From Thiodiazotropha sp040507035 (GTDB lineage Bacteria > Pseudomonadota > Gammaproteobacteria > Chromatiales > Chromatiaceae), in NCBI GenBank assembly GCA_040507035.1, contig JBEVVR010000103.1:38003-102002 (forward strand): a stretch of DNA of 64,000 nt, given 5' to 3'. Below, piece after piece: positions 1 to 8,992 of this stretch; position 1 is the stretch's first letter; every line of letters begins with the position of its first letter. The position numbers and the translations under genes were made by a program. The notes beneath the pieces were generated by a model. It made no database searches and was not told the origin of the DNA. It saw only the letters and a program-made list of their open reading frames with translations.

Positions 1-1338
1 GGCAATGTTCAGGTTCGGGCCATCAAGAAGATGACGAAGATCCAGTGGGGTAGTGCGATAGTGGGCGGTGACCAGCAGGCCGAAGAGCTGCTTGAGGTCG
101 GCTTCGTGGCTCGACAACTGGTCCTGGGTCGGGAACTCGAGAGTTGTATGTTGCGGCAAGGCCTCCCGGATCAGGCCTTCCGCAGCAGGGGATGCGTCGA
201 GGGCGAGAAGGCGAAAGATCAAACCTTCGAGGGGATCGCCTTGCGCCCATCTGATGGGTTCGCAAAGGGCTATCTCCCGCCACTGAGGCATCTTTTGCTC
301 GAGATGGCGTTTGAAACGGATGTTGAAACCCAAGCCGGTACCCTCATAACCGTGCACCGTGGTGGCGAAGACGATGCGGGGATAGTGGTCGAGCAGGCCC
401 TGGAGTACTACCGTTGGGATCGCCGCCGCTTCGTCGACGAGCAGCAGGTCCGCTGTCTGAGGGTGGGATAGCAGGTAGTCCGGTGCATGATAATCAATAT
501 GGCCGGCTTTAGTTTGAAGGGAGAATAGAGCCTTGTCGGTGGTGGCCAGGGAGCTGGCCGCCAATTCAAAGAGTGGGGCCACGGCAGCCTGTCTTGGGGC
601 TGTTACCAGGATCTTCCGGTAACCCGCTTTGACCAGCTCTGCCGCCGCTATGCCCAAAGCGGAGGACTTTCCTCTGCCTCGATCGGAGGTGAGTACCAAA
701 GGCCGTTTTCTGTGGCCCGTGACCACGCGGATGATGGCTTCGACGGCCTTCAGCTGATCCCTGGTGCGGCACATCGGGTGGTCGAAATGGAGCTGTGGTT
801 GGGGATTGCTTGGAGCGACGGGAGGTGGCGGGGGTGTCATTTCAGGCGTCACGATCGTTAGCTCGGTATCGCGCTCTATGATGTTGGCGATCCGAAGCAG
901 AAATCGTCCCTCGAGATCGATCCCTTCGTAACCGGCAACCCTGATCCGCTCGGCTTGAGGATCTTTGTAGTTTTGCCACTGCGACAGGGGTGGAGTCAGC
1001 AACAGCAACAAACCGCCGCCGCGCAGGGTTCCGCTTATCGCACCGAAGGCATTCGGATCGAAACCGGCAAAGGCGTTATAGACAAGCAGTCCGCACTCCC
1101 GCCCCAGGCATTCCAGTGCCTGCTCGTTGTTCAGCGTGCGTATATCTTCAGCAGCCGGTTCGCCTATCCAGAGGTAATCCTCTATCTTGAGTCGCCGCAG
1201 GGCCGCTGCCGCTTGAGTTGTGCACCAAGCGGAATCTCCCGCGAATACCAGGAGCGCTCTATGGTCTCTTTGGGTCGCCTGGTCGTGGAGGATCTGAAGC
1301 AGGTCTGTAATTGCTAAATTATTATTGATAATAGTTTC
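1..1338 (-). CDS. tmcA: tRNA(Met) cytidine acetyltransferase TmcA, N-terminal part, cut by window edge
   Basis: TmcA makes N4-acetylcytidine at the wobble base of elongator tRNA-Met, using ATP and acetyl-CoA. The minus-strand frame is open from 1338 down to the window edge, about 446 codons. It shows the N-terminal TmcA domain, a P-loop (TSDRGRGKSSALG, around 640-680), a Walker B (LLVDEAAAIP, around 430-450) and the motif TTVHGYEGTGLGF near 340-360. The GNAT acetyltransferase half lies off the window. The start is a problem. The only ATG with a good ribosome site is at 1356, and it meets an in-frame TAA after five codons. After that stop no ATG, GTG or TTG is seen for many codons, only ATT at 1332 and 1311. 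The gene may use a rare start, or its 5' end may carry a nonsense change. The family call is firm; the 5' end is unresolved. Confidence 0.88.
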
Positions 1339-1356
1339 TTAAAGTAGATTAGTCAT
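1339..1356 (-). other. Abortive tmcA start: ATG, four codons, in-frame TAA
   Basis: On the minus strand an ATG at 1356-1354 is preceded by TAAGGTAACAC, a good Shine-Dalgarno at normal spacing. It reads M-T-N-L-L and then TAA at 1341-1339, in the same frame as tmcA. Reading through the TAA joins directly to the TmcA N-terminus. It could be a nonsense mutation, a five-codon leader, or a base error in the assembly. Confidence 0.7.
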
Positions 1357-1452
1357 GTGTTACCTTAGCTTAAGGGCTTTACTTTACTCCGCTTTCAAAG
1401 TAGAGAGAAGGCATCGCTATGCCAATACTAACAGTGTGAAGGTATAAATTTT

Positions 1453-3801
1453 ATGTCTGCTTTGGAGGTGGCCGAACAGATCCGGGTCCAGGGTCTGGTG
1501 CAGGGGGTCGGCTTTCGCCCCGCTGTTTGGCGCCTGGCACGGGAGAATGGGCTGCGGGGTGCGGTTTGGAACGACAGCCAGGGCGTGGAGATCCATGTCT
1601 GTGGCGAGCAGACTCGAATCGATCACTTTTGCCAGCAATTGCTGTCACAACCCCCTCCCTTGGCACGCATCGACTCCCTGAAGCGCAATCCCGCTCAACG
1701 ACTCCCTGAACAGCTTGATTTCGTGATCACTGAAAGTCGTACAGGAAAGGTACAGACCGGAGTGGTTCCCGATGCGGCGACCTGTGATGCCTGTCGTGGG
1801 GAGATAGCCGATGCTGATAATCGACGCTATCGCTACCCCTTCACCAACTGCACCCACTGCGGGCCGCGTCTGACCATTGTCGAGGGCATACCCTACGACC
1901 GCATCAATACCAGCATGCGCCACTTTCCCATGTGCCCAGCCTGTGAGGCGGAGTATGGCGATCCCGGGGACAGGCGCTTCCATGCCCAACCCAACGCCTG
2001 TCCGCTGTGCGGGCCAAAAGTCTGGCTCAGTGATGCCGCGGGCAGGGCGGTGGCTGCGGATTCGCAAACCCAGGATGCGATAGCGCTGGCTCAGCATCGT
2101 CTGGCCGAAGGTGTGATTCTCGCAATCAAGGGGATTGGCGGTTTTCATCTCGCCTGTGATGCGAGCAACGAAGCAGCGGTTGCCCGTCTACGCGAGCGCA
2201 AGGGGCGCTACCACAAGCCCTTTGCCTTGATGGCGAGGGATTGTTCCGTTATCAGACACCATTGTCGGCTCGCCGACCAAGAAGAGGAGCTGCTGAAAGC
2301 CCCGGCTGCGCCGATCCTTCTCCTTCCCCGTAAACCAACCTGTACACTGCCTGAGAATATCGCGCCGAAACAGACAGCGCTTGGCTTCATGTTGCCCTAT
2401 TCACCACTGCACCATCTACTGCTGGCCTCCTGGGAGACACCCCTGGTGATGACAAGCGGCAACCGTGTCGAAGAGCCACAATGCATCGACAACCGGGAGG
2501 CGGCGCAGCGCCTAGAGCCATTGGCCGATCTCTTTCTTCTGCATGACAGGGAGATCATCAACCGGGTCGACGACTCGGTGGTCCGGGTTATGGACGGCAA
2601 ACCCAGAGTGCTGCGGCGTGCCAGGGGTTATGCACCAACGCCCATCAGGCTCCCGCAAGGATTCGATCGGGCCCCGCCACTGCTCGCCCTCGGCGGTGAG
2701 CTGAAGAATACCTTCTGCCTGACCCGGGAGGGGGAGGCGATGCTCTCCCAACATATCGGTGATCTGGAGAATCTGATCTCCTATCAGGACTATTTGAAGA
2801 ATCTGACGCTCTACGGGAAGCTGTTTGAGCATCGGCCGCAACTGCTGGTCGCCGACCTGCATCCCAACTATCGCTCCACTCAACATGGCGGGAATCTGAG
2901 TGGGGAACTGGGAGTGGAACTGATTCAAGTGCAACATCACCATGCCCATATAGCCAGTGTGCTGGCGGAGAACGATTGGCCGTTGCAGGGTGGCAAGGTG
3001 CTTGGGATCGCCCTTGACGGATCGGGATATGGTGGCGACGGCACAATCTGGGGTGGAGAGTTTCTGCTTGCCGACTATGTCGACTATCGGCGTGTCGCTT
3101 GGCTGACTCCCATACCCTTGCCCGGGGGCACACAGGCGATCCTGCAGCCTTGGCGAAACAGTTTCAGTCAATTGAATCACTACCTGGGCTGGCAGCAGGT
3201 AGCGGCGCAATGGGGGGATCTGGAGGCGATAGCGTGGATTTCGCAGCAGCCTGTGCAGGTGCTGGGGAAGATGATCGAATCCGACGTCAATTCACCCCTC
3301 AGCAGCTCCTGTGGGCGCCTCTTCGATGCCGTGGCGGCACTCTTGGGGATATGCCGCGAGTCGATCAGTTATGAGGGTCAGGCGGCAATCGAGCTCGAAG
3401 GTCTGGCCTCCGCCCACCGCAACAGCGGTTTGGCTCCCTATGGTCTCGAAACAAGGGTCGTCGCGGAAGGGTGCCAGCTCGATTGTTCAACCCTTTGGCT
3501 GAATCTCCTTGAAGCGCTGCGTGAGGGGCGTGACAAGGGGGAGATCGCATGGCGTTTTCATCTCGGTCTGGCACAGGGTCTGTGTGAGATGGCGGTGAAA
3601 ACGGCACGCCAACACGGGCTCAAAACAGTCGCCCTTTCAGGGGGTGTTTTTCAAAACCTGACCCTGTTTGAACTTGTCAGCAAACAGCTGCGGGAGGCAG
3701 GGTTTCGAGTTTTGTCACATGCTCATGTCCCCGCCAACGATGGAGGCTTGGCCCTTGGTCAGGCCGCAATCGGCGCTGCAAGAAGCTTGATGTCGGACTA
3801 A
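1453..3801 (+). CDS. hypF: Carbamoyltransferase HypF (hydrogenase maturation)
   Basis: HypF converts carbamoyl phosphate and ATP to a carbamoyl adenylate and passes the carbamoyl group to HypE for the CN ligands of NiFe hydrogenases. The 782-residue product is full length. It has an N-terminal acylphosphatase domain (residues 8-92, VQGVGFRP) and two zinc-finger pairs (C111/C114 with C133/C136, C161/C164 with C183/C186). A YrdC-like domain follows, then the carbamoyltransferase domain with VQHHHAH. No other hyp or hydrogenase gene lies in the window, so its partners must be elsewhere. It is followed 36 bases later by amrS on the same strand. Confidence 0.96.
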   Translation: MSALEVAEQIRVQGLVQGVGFRPAVWRLARENGLRGAVWNDSQGVEIHVCGEQTRIDHFCQQLLSQPPPLARIDSLKRNPAQRLPEQLDFVITESRTGKVQTGVVPDAATCDACRGEIADADNRRYRYPFTNCTHCGPRLTIVEGIPYDRINTSMRHFPMCPACEAEYGDPGDRRFHAQPNACPLCGPKVWLSDAAGRAVAADSQTQDAIALAQHRLAEGVILAIKGIGGFHLACDASNEAAVARLRERKGRYHKPFALMARDCSVIRHHCRLADQEEELLKAPAAPILLLPRKPTCTLPENIAPKQTALGFMLPYSPLHHLLLASWETPLVMTSGNRVEEPQCIDNREAAQRLEPLADLFLLHDREIINRVDDSVVRVMDGKPRVLRRARGYAPTPIRLPQGFDRAPPLLALGGELKNTFCLTREGEAMLSQHIGDLENLISYQDYLKNLTLYGKLFEHRPQLLVADLHPNYRSTQHGGNLSGELGVELIQVQHHHAHIASVLAENDWPLQGGKVLGIALDGSGYGGDGTIWGGEFLLADYVDYRRVAWLTPIPLPGGTQAILQPWRNSFSQLNHYLGWQQVAAQWGDLEAIAWISQQPVQVLGKMIESDVNSPLSSSCGRLFDAVAALLGICRESISYEGQAAIELEGLASAHRNSGLAPYGLETRVVAEGCQLDCSTLWLNLLEALREGRDKGEIAWRFHLGLAQGLCEMAVKTARQHGLKTVALSGGVFQNLTLFELVSKQLREAGFRVLSHAHVPANDGGLALGQAAIGAARSLMSD

Positions 3802-3837
3802 ATTTACTCATAGGAGATCTTAATTACCGAGGTCGCC

Positions 3838-4911
3838 ATGAAGACCTATTTTCCCACCAGCTATTGGCACAAAATCGATGATCAGCGGGTTCAATGCGAT
3901 CTCTGTCCGCGCTATTGCCGGATCAAGGAGGGGAAGCAGGGATTCTGTTATGTCAGGGAAAACCATCAGGGAGCCATCGTGCTGAATACCTACGGTAGAT
4001 CGAGTGGTTTCTGTATCGATCCCATTGAAAAAAAGCCGCTCAATCACTTTTTGCCGGGCACCCCGGTGTTTTCATTTGGTACCGCCGGTTGCAATCTGGC
4101 CTGCAAGTTCTGTCAGAACTGGGATATCAGCAAATCCCGGGAGATGGATACCCTGGCCGACCAGGCATCGCCCGAGGCCATTGCGCAAACAGCGCATCAA
4201 CTGGGTTGCAGGAGTGTTGCCTATACCTATAACGACCCGGTGATCTTCCATGAATACGCAGTGGATGTGGCCCAGGCCTGCTCTGAGCTCGACATCAAGT
4301 CGGTCGCGGTAACCGCGGGCTATGTCTGCGCAGAGCCGCGAGCGGAGTTCTATCGCCATATACATGCTGCCAACGTGGATTTGAAGGCCTTCGACGAGAG
4401 CTTCTACCACAAGTTGACCGGTGCCCATCTGCAACCGGTTCTCGAGACCCTGAAATATCTGCAACAGGAGACCGATGTCTGGGTAGAGATAACGACCCTG
4501 TTAATCCCCGGAGAGAATGACTCGGATCGGGAGCTTAACCAGCTTAGCCAGTGGGTTGTGGATAACCTTGGGGTGGAAGTGCCCCTGCATTTCACCGCCT
4601 TTCATCCCGACTGGAAGATGCGTGATCATCCACCCACCCCCCATGTCACCCTCAGCCGGGCGCGTAAAATAGCCTTAAACAACGGTGTGCGCTACGCCTA
4701 CGTGGGTAATGTGCATGATAGCCGAGAGTCGAGCACCTGGTGCCACCATTGCGGTAGTCTCCTGATCGAGAGGGATTGGTATGAGCTGGGGGAATGGCAT
4801 CTCGACGATCATGGCTGTTGTCGCCATTGCGGCAGTCGTGTAGCCGGTCTTTTCGAACCAGGTCCAGGTACATGGGGGAGCAGGCGGCAGGCGGTCAGGA
4901 TGAGTTATTAA
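3838..4911 (+). CDS. amrS: AmmeMemoRadiSam system radical SAM enzyme AmrS
   Basis: This 357-residue protein carries the AmrS radical-SAM cluster motif C85-x3-C89-x2-C92 in GCNLACKFCQNW. An extra N-terminal cysteine group (C20, C23, C27, C37) and a C-terminal zinc ribbon (WCHHCG ... CCRHCG) flank it. AmrS usually travels with AmrB (MEMO-like) and AmrA (AMMECR1-like). Here AmrB follows, but no AmrA domain is visible. The reaction of the system is not established. The ATG at 3838 is preceded by a moderate ribosome site (CGAGGTCGCC). The gene probably shares a transcript with hypF upstream. Confidence 0.93.
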   Translation: MKTYFPTSYWHKIDDQRVQCDLCPRYCRIKEGKQGFCYVRENHQGAIVLNTYGRSSGFCIDPIEKKPLNHFLPGTPVFSFGTAGCNLACKFCQNWDISKSREMDTLADQASPEAIAQTAHQLGCRSVAYTYNDPVIFHEYAVDVAQACSELDIKSVAVTAGYVCAEPRAEFYRHIHAANVDLKAFDESFYHKLTGAHLQPVLETLKYLQQETDVWVEITTLLIPGENDSDRELNQLSQWVVDNLGVEVPLHFTAFHPDWKMRDHPPTPHVTLSRARKIALNNGVRYAYVGNVHDSRESSTWCHHCGSLLIERDWYELGEWHLDDHGCCRHCGSRVAGLFEPGPGTWGSRRQAVRMSY

Positions 4912-4926
4912 CAAGTTTTGAGTTAT

Positions 4927-4992
4927 TAGTTTTGAGTTGATGGATTGGTTTCGCTCATGACTTATTGATTAGGTCTTAACAACTCAAAACTA
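4927..4992. repeat. 13-bp perfect inverted repeat between amrS and amrB
   Basis: TAGTTTTGAGTTG at 4927-4939 is the exact reverse complement of CAACTCAAAACTA at 4980-4992, with a 40-base loop. A further partial copy, AGTTTTGAGTTATT, begins at 4914, so the left arm is locally duplicated. The arms could fold into a hairpin in the amrS-amrB spacer. No T-run follows, so a classical terminator is unlikely. It may modulate amrB expression or be a small dispersed repeat. Confidence 0.6.
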
Positions 4993-5014
4993 GCATAGTA
5001 TCGAGGTGGTTTTT

Positions 5015-5815
5015 ATGACGATGATCAGAGAGCCAGCAGTATCAGATCTTTTCTATCCCGGCGATGCGGATAGCCTGGAGTCGATGGTGCATGGGTATCT
5101 TGATGCGGTGGCTGTAGAGGGGAATCCGCCAAAGGCTTTGATAGTCCCCCATGCCGGCTTTATCTACTCCGGGCCCATTGCCGCCAGTGCCTATGCCAGG
5201 TTGGCTGAGGTAGCCGGCCGCATCAAACAGGTGGTGCTGCTGGGGCCGTCTCATCGGGTCCCCTTCTTGGGATTGGCTGTCACCGAAGCCGACTACTTCC
5301 GTACGCCCTTGGGGGACATTGCAATAAACCGGCAGGCACTCGAGGCCCTGCAGCAGTTGCCTCAGGTCGTTCGCCTCGAGGCGGCGCATGCCCAGGAGCA
5401 CTCCCTGGAAGTACAGCTGCCATTCCTGCAGAGTGTATTGCATGACTTCGACCTGATACCGCTGGTGGTGGGGGATGCCTCAGGTGATCAGGTTGCAGAG
5501 GTTCTGGCGCAGGTTTGGGGTGGAGAGGAGACCCTGATCGTGATCAGCTCGGACCTCAGCCACTATCATGACTATGCCACAGCACAGCGCATGGACAGGG
5601 CGACCAGTGACGCAATCCTTGCCCTGCATCCAGAAGACCTCGGCTATGAGGATGCCTGTGGCCGCATCCCGGTGCAGGGCTTGCTGCTGCAGGCGAGGCG
5701 CCAGGGCCTGCAGGGTGAGTTGATCGATCTGCGCAACTCCGGTGATACCGCGGGCAGCAGGGATCAGGTGGTTGGCTATGGCGCCTATGCCTTCAGTGGC
5801 TCCGGGGCTGCGTGA
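5015..5815 (+). CDS. amrB: AmmeMemoRadiSam system protein B (MEMO1-like)
   Basis: The product resembles the MEMO/AmrB family. REPAVSDLFYPGD opens the domain, followed by PHAGFIYSGPIAASAY, LGPSHRVPF, HSLEVQLPFLQ and ISSDLSHYHDY. The histidines match the extradiol-dioxygenase-like fold of the family, although catalytic activity is unproven. The start at 5015 is preferred because GAGGTGG at 5003-5009 sits at ideal spacing; a GTG at 5006 overlaps that site. The end overlaps the next gene in a GTGA junction. Known AmrB proteins are cytoplasmic and occur with AmrS. Confidence 0.92.
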   Translation: MTMIREPAVSDLFYPGDADSLESMVHGYLDAVAVEGNPPKALIVPHAGFIYSGPIAASAYARLAEVAGRIKQVVLLGPSHRVPFLGLAVTEADYFRTPLGDIAINRQALEALQQLPQVVRLEAAHAQEHSLEVQLPFLQSVLHDFDLIPLVVGDASGDQVAEVLAQVWGGEETLIVISSDLSHYHDYATAQRMDRATSDAILALHPEDLGYEDACGRIPVQGLLLQARRQGLQGELIDLRNSGDTAGSRDQVVGYGAYAFSGSGAA

Positions 5816-6468
5816 AACGTCTTTACAATCGGGATTCCAACACCGGACATATCGCTCGCTGGATTCAGTTCCAGGGGGCGCAACTCGCTGTGGAAAGGGC
5901 GCAGGCGGAGCGCTTTCTCAAGCGTTTGGATTCCCGGGATCGTGAATTCTCATTCCGTACCTTTTCTGATAGTGCCTATACCCGTTTAAGCGCTCGAGAT
6001 CCCCTGCAACAGGAGATGCATGGCTCCCTCGATGCCTGCTGGCATCGTCTTGTGGCCCTCAATCGCCAGGGAGCGGTAATCGCCGTCACCATCAACCAAA
6101 CCAATGGAAAGGGGAGGCGCAGTAGCGATATCCGTCGGGTCAGAGCCCTGTTTTTGGATGATGATAACGGACTCGATCCGAAAGGACTCCCCCTCAAGCC
6201 GCATATACAGGTGGCAACCTCGGCTGGACACAATCACTACTATTGGTTGGTTGAGGGCCTGCCGCTGCAACGCTTCTCATCCTGTCAGCAACAGCTGGCT
6301 GATCGTTATCAGGGCGATACCCGGGTGCAAGCCTTGAATCAGGCGATGCAACTCCCCGGTTTCTGGCGTCGTAAGCGGATTACCCAACCCCGGTTGCCCA
6401 GGATAGTGCAGATCAGCGACCATGATCCCTTTCGAGACTCTGAGTTGAAAAAACTGCTCAAACACTAA
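5812..6468 (+). CDS. RepB-like primase-domain protein
   Basis: A 218-residue protein starts with GTG inside the amrB stop (overlap 5812-5815), so it is probably translated by coupling to amrB. It shows features of the archaeo-eukaryotic-type RepB primase family: ALFLDDDN (acidic metal-binding motif), GHNHYYWLVEG, and a DTRVQALNQAMQLPGFWRRK stretch like the D-x-x-v-x-x-l-N-x-x-m-R-L-P-G-f-x-h-k motif. Relatives mostly sit in plasmids and integrated elements. Here it stands alone, without helicase, integrase or replication genes nearby. The domain call is by motif recall; the function in this operon is unknown. Confidence 0.7.
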   Translation: MKRLYNRDSNTGHIARWIQFQGAQLAVERAQAERFLKRLDSRDREFSFRTFSDSAYTRLSARDPLQQEMHGSLDACWHRLVALNRQGAVIAVTINQTNGKGRRSSDIRRVRALFLDDDNGLDPKGLPLKPHIQVATSAGHNHYYWLVEGLPLQRFSSCQQQLADRYQGDTRVQALNQAMQLPGFWRRKRITQPRLPRIVQISDHDPFRDSELKKLLKH

Positions 6469-6602
6469 ATCCGCGCGAACTTAATGCTGAGCCAATGAAG
6501 AGTTAAGCTATTAAGCCATTTTTATTGGGGCAGGGCCCCACCATTAACACATCAACGAGGTTGTTTGATATCCGCGTAGGTCAGGGGGCGGTTTGCAGCA
6601 GA

Positions 6603-8222
6603 TCAATAGGGGCTGTAGTTATCCGGTATCAGTATCGTGGGCTTCTGTTGTACCCGGTCATCCAGGTAGGGATAGTCGATGGTGAAATGGAGTCCACGGC
6701 TCTCGCGACGGGATTGGGCCGAACGGATGATCATATCCGCGACATCAACCAGGTTACGCAGTTCCAGCAGGTCGATACTGACCCGGAAATTGCTGTAGTA
6801 CTCGACGATCTCGCGACGTAACAGATCGATTCGCCGACAGGCCCTCATCAATCGTTTGTTGCTGCGTACTATGCCCACATAGTCCCACATGAAGTGGCGC
6901 AGTTCGTCCCAGTTGTGGGAGACCACGACCTCTTCATCGGGTTCGGTCACTCGGCTCTCGTCCCAGGGGGGTAGTGGGGGTGGTTCAGCTGTTTCTGCAT
7001 CCAGGGTATGGATATCCCGGGCGGCGAGATTGGCAAACACCAAACACTCCAAGAGAGAATTGCTGGCCATCCGATTGGCACCATGGAGGCCTGTATAGGC
7101 ACTTTCACCAATGACATAGAGTCCAGCAATGTCGGTACGCGCCTGCTCGTCGGCCATCACACCCCCGCAGGTATAGTGGGCGGCAGGTACCACCGGTAAC
7201 GGCTGTTTGGTCATATCGATACCGAAATCGAGGCAGCGTTGGTAGATGGTGGGGAAGTGTTCCTGCACGAAATCGGCGGGTTTGTGGCTGATGTCCAGGT
7301 AGAGGCAATCGGCACCAATACGCTTCATCTCATGGTCGATGGCACGGGCGACGATGTCACGGGGCGCCAACTCCTCGCGCTCGTCGAAACGATGCATGAA
7401 ACGACTGCCATCGGGAAGTTTCAATTGGCCACCTTCGCCCCGCACGGCTTCAGAGATGAGAAAACTCTTGGCCTCGGGATGGTAGAGGCAGGTGGGGTGG
7501 AACTGGATGAACTCCATATTGGCGACCCGGCATCCGGCCCGCCATGCCATGGCTATCCCATCCCCCGTGGCGACATCCGGGTTGCTGGTGTATTGATAGA
7601 CTTTGCTCGCGCCACCCGTTGCCAGGACCACGAAGCGGGCAGCAAAGGTCTCTACATGGCTGTTTTTGTGGTCGAGGATGTAGGCCCCGTAGCAGCGTTT
7701 CTGCTGTTTCTCCTGACTGCGCTCGCTGGTGATCAGGTCAATCGCGATATGGTGTTCGTAGAGATCGATGTTGGACCTCGCCATGACCTGGGCCTGTAGC
7801 GTGGTTTCCACCTCTTTGCCGGTGGCGTCGGCGGCGTGGATGACACGCCGATGGGAGTGGCCACCCTCCCGGGTCAGGTGATAGCCGCTGCTGGAGGCTG
7901 AATTGTCGTCACGGGTGAAATTGACTCCTCCCTTGAGCAGCCAGTCGATGTTCATCGGACCATGCTCCACAACCAGCTGAACTATTTCTTCGTCACAGAG
8001 TCCCACCCCAGCGTCAAGAGTGTCTTTGACATGGGAGGCGATGCTGTCCTCTTCGTCCAGGACCGCGGATATTCCGCCCTGGGCATAGTAGGTATTGGTC
8101 TCTTCGAGCTCACGTTTGGAGACTATGGCTATTTTCAGGTGGCTGTCCAGGTGCAGGGCCAAGCTCAAACCGGCAGCGCCGCTGCCGATGATAAGAACGT
8201 CATGCTGATAATCGGTAGTCAT
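6603..8222 (-). CDS. nadB: L-aspartate oxidase NadB
   Basis: NadB oxidises L-aspartate to iminoaspartate with FAD, the first step of de novo NAD synthesis. The 539-residue product has the N-terminal FAD-binding motif VLIIGSGAAGLSLAL, the SKRELEETNTYYAQGG segment typical of NadB, the substrate loop EFIQFHPTCLY, GGVMADEQARTDIAGLYVIGE and RMASNSLLECLVF. Its length is normal for the family. It is divergent from rpoE, the arrangement also found in Escherichia coli and relatives. The 180-base spacer should hold both promoters. Confidence 0.97.
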   Translation of the reverse strand: MTTDYQHDVLIIGSGAAGLSLALHLDSHLKIAIVSKRELEETNTYYAQGGISAVLDEEDSIASHVKDTLDAGVGLCDEEIVQLVVEHGPMNIDWLLKGGVNFTRDDNSASSSGYHLTREGGHSHRRVIHAADATGKEVETTLQAQVMARSNIDLYEHHIAIDLITSERSQEKQQKRCYGAYILDHKNSHVETFAARFVVLATGGASKVYQYTSNPDVATGDGIAMAWRAGCRVANMEFIQFHPTCLYHPEAKSFLISEAVRGEGGQLKLPDGSRFMHRFDEREELAPRDIVARAIDHEMKRIGADCLYLDISHKPADFVQEHFPTIYQRCLDFGIDMTKQPLPVVPAAHYTCGGVMADEQARTDIAGLYVIGESAYTGLHGANRMASNSLLECLVFANLAARDIHTLDAETAEPPPLPPWDESRVTEPDEEVVVSHNWDELRHFMWDYVGIVRSNKRLMRACRRIDLLRREIVEYYSNFRVSIDLLELRNLVDVADMIIRSAQSRRESRGLHFTIDYPYLDDRVQQKPTILIPDNYSPY

Positions 8223-8330
8223 ATTTGCGGGGTCGGGTCGTTACGGTGATAATGCGCATCCAGATGTAGCGCATCCTAGCTTAATTTGCCATTTCGTTGA
8301 ACTAGATCAATTTAAGCTGGAGGATCGCGA

Positions 8331-8357
8331 GAACTAATCAATACAGAGACTGTCAAT
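8331..8357 (+). promoter_or_regulatory. Candidate sigma-E promoter of rpoE
   Basis: GAACTA at 8331-8336, a 16-base spacer and TCAAT at 8353-8357 resemble the extracytoplasmic sigma-E consensus (GGAACTT, 16 bases, TCAAA/TCTAA). It lies about 45 bases upstream of the preferred rpoE start. rpoE operons are commonly autoregulated. Matching by eye only; transcription-start data would decide. Confidence 0.4.
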
Positions 8358-8403
8358 GGGACTGTGCACAGGATGTGCCCGTCGCGAGGAGGTAAGGGCC
8401 CGG

Positions 8404-8982
8404 ATGGGCGAGCGGTTAATCGATCAGGAGCTCGTTGCACGAGTTCAACAGGGTGATAAAAAAGCGTTTGACCTGTTGGTGCTCAAATACCAGCAGAAGA
8501 TCACCAATCTGATCTCACGCTATATCCGGGATCCTCATGAGGTGCTGGATGTGACCCAGGAGGCCTTTATCAAGGCCTATAGGGCTATCCCTAAGTTCCG
8601 GGGAGACAGTGCTTTTTACACCTGGCTCTATCGAATAGCCATCAACACGGCGAAAAACTACCTCGTGGCCCAGGGACGACGCCCCCCATCGGACGATGTG
8701 GAGGCCGAAGTGGCTGAACAAATGGACGTCGGGACGCGTCTAAAGGAGACAGGAACACCGGAGAATCATGTATTGACCGATGAGATCAGCATGACTGTAC
8801 AGAAGGCCATCGACGATCTGCCCGAGGATCTGCGTACAGCCATAGTCTTGCGAGAGCTCGAGGGTATGAGTTACGAGGAGATCGCCAACGCTATGTCCTG
8901 CCCGGTGGGGACTGTGCGTTCACGCATATTCAGGGCCCGTGAGGCGATCGACAAAAAACTGAGACCATTGTTAAAACCTTAA
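8404..8982 (+). CDS. rpoE: RNA polymerase sigma-E factor RpoE (AlgU)
   Basis: This ECF sigma factor directs envelope-stress transcription. The product closely follows the enterobacterial RpoE pattern: DQELVARVQQGDKKAFDLLV at the N-terminus, FRGDSAFYTWLYRIAINTAK in region 2 and YEEIANAMSCPVGTVRSRIF in region 4. An upstream ATG at 8356 would add 16 residues that are unlike the family. ATG 8404 gives the usual N-terminus and has GAGGAGGT at 8386-8393 upstream, so it is preferred. The gene begins a five-gene envelope-stress operon with its anti-sigma genes. Confidence 0.96.
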   Translation: MGERLIDQELVARVQQGDKKAFDLLVLKYQQKITNLISRYIRDPHEVLDVTQEAFIKAYRAIPKFRGDSAFYTWLYRIAINTAKNYLVAQGRRPPSDDVEAEVAEQMDVGTRLKETGTPENHVLTDEISMTVQKAIDDLPEDLRTAIVLRELEGMSYEEIANAMSCPVGTVRSRIFRAREAIDKKLRPLLKP

Positions 8983-8992
8983 TGTCAGGCAT

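Noticed and set aside
6525..6545. TGGGGCAGGGCCCCA hairpin between the primase-like gene and nadB
   Set aside because: Only a short stem with three-base loop and no T-run in either direction; not supported as a terminator.
7239..7799. 186-codon plus-strand frame inside nadB
   Set aside because: Antisense shadow; nadB is complete and conserved on the other strand.
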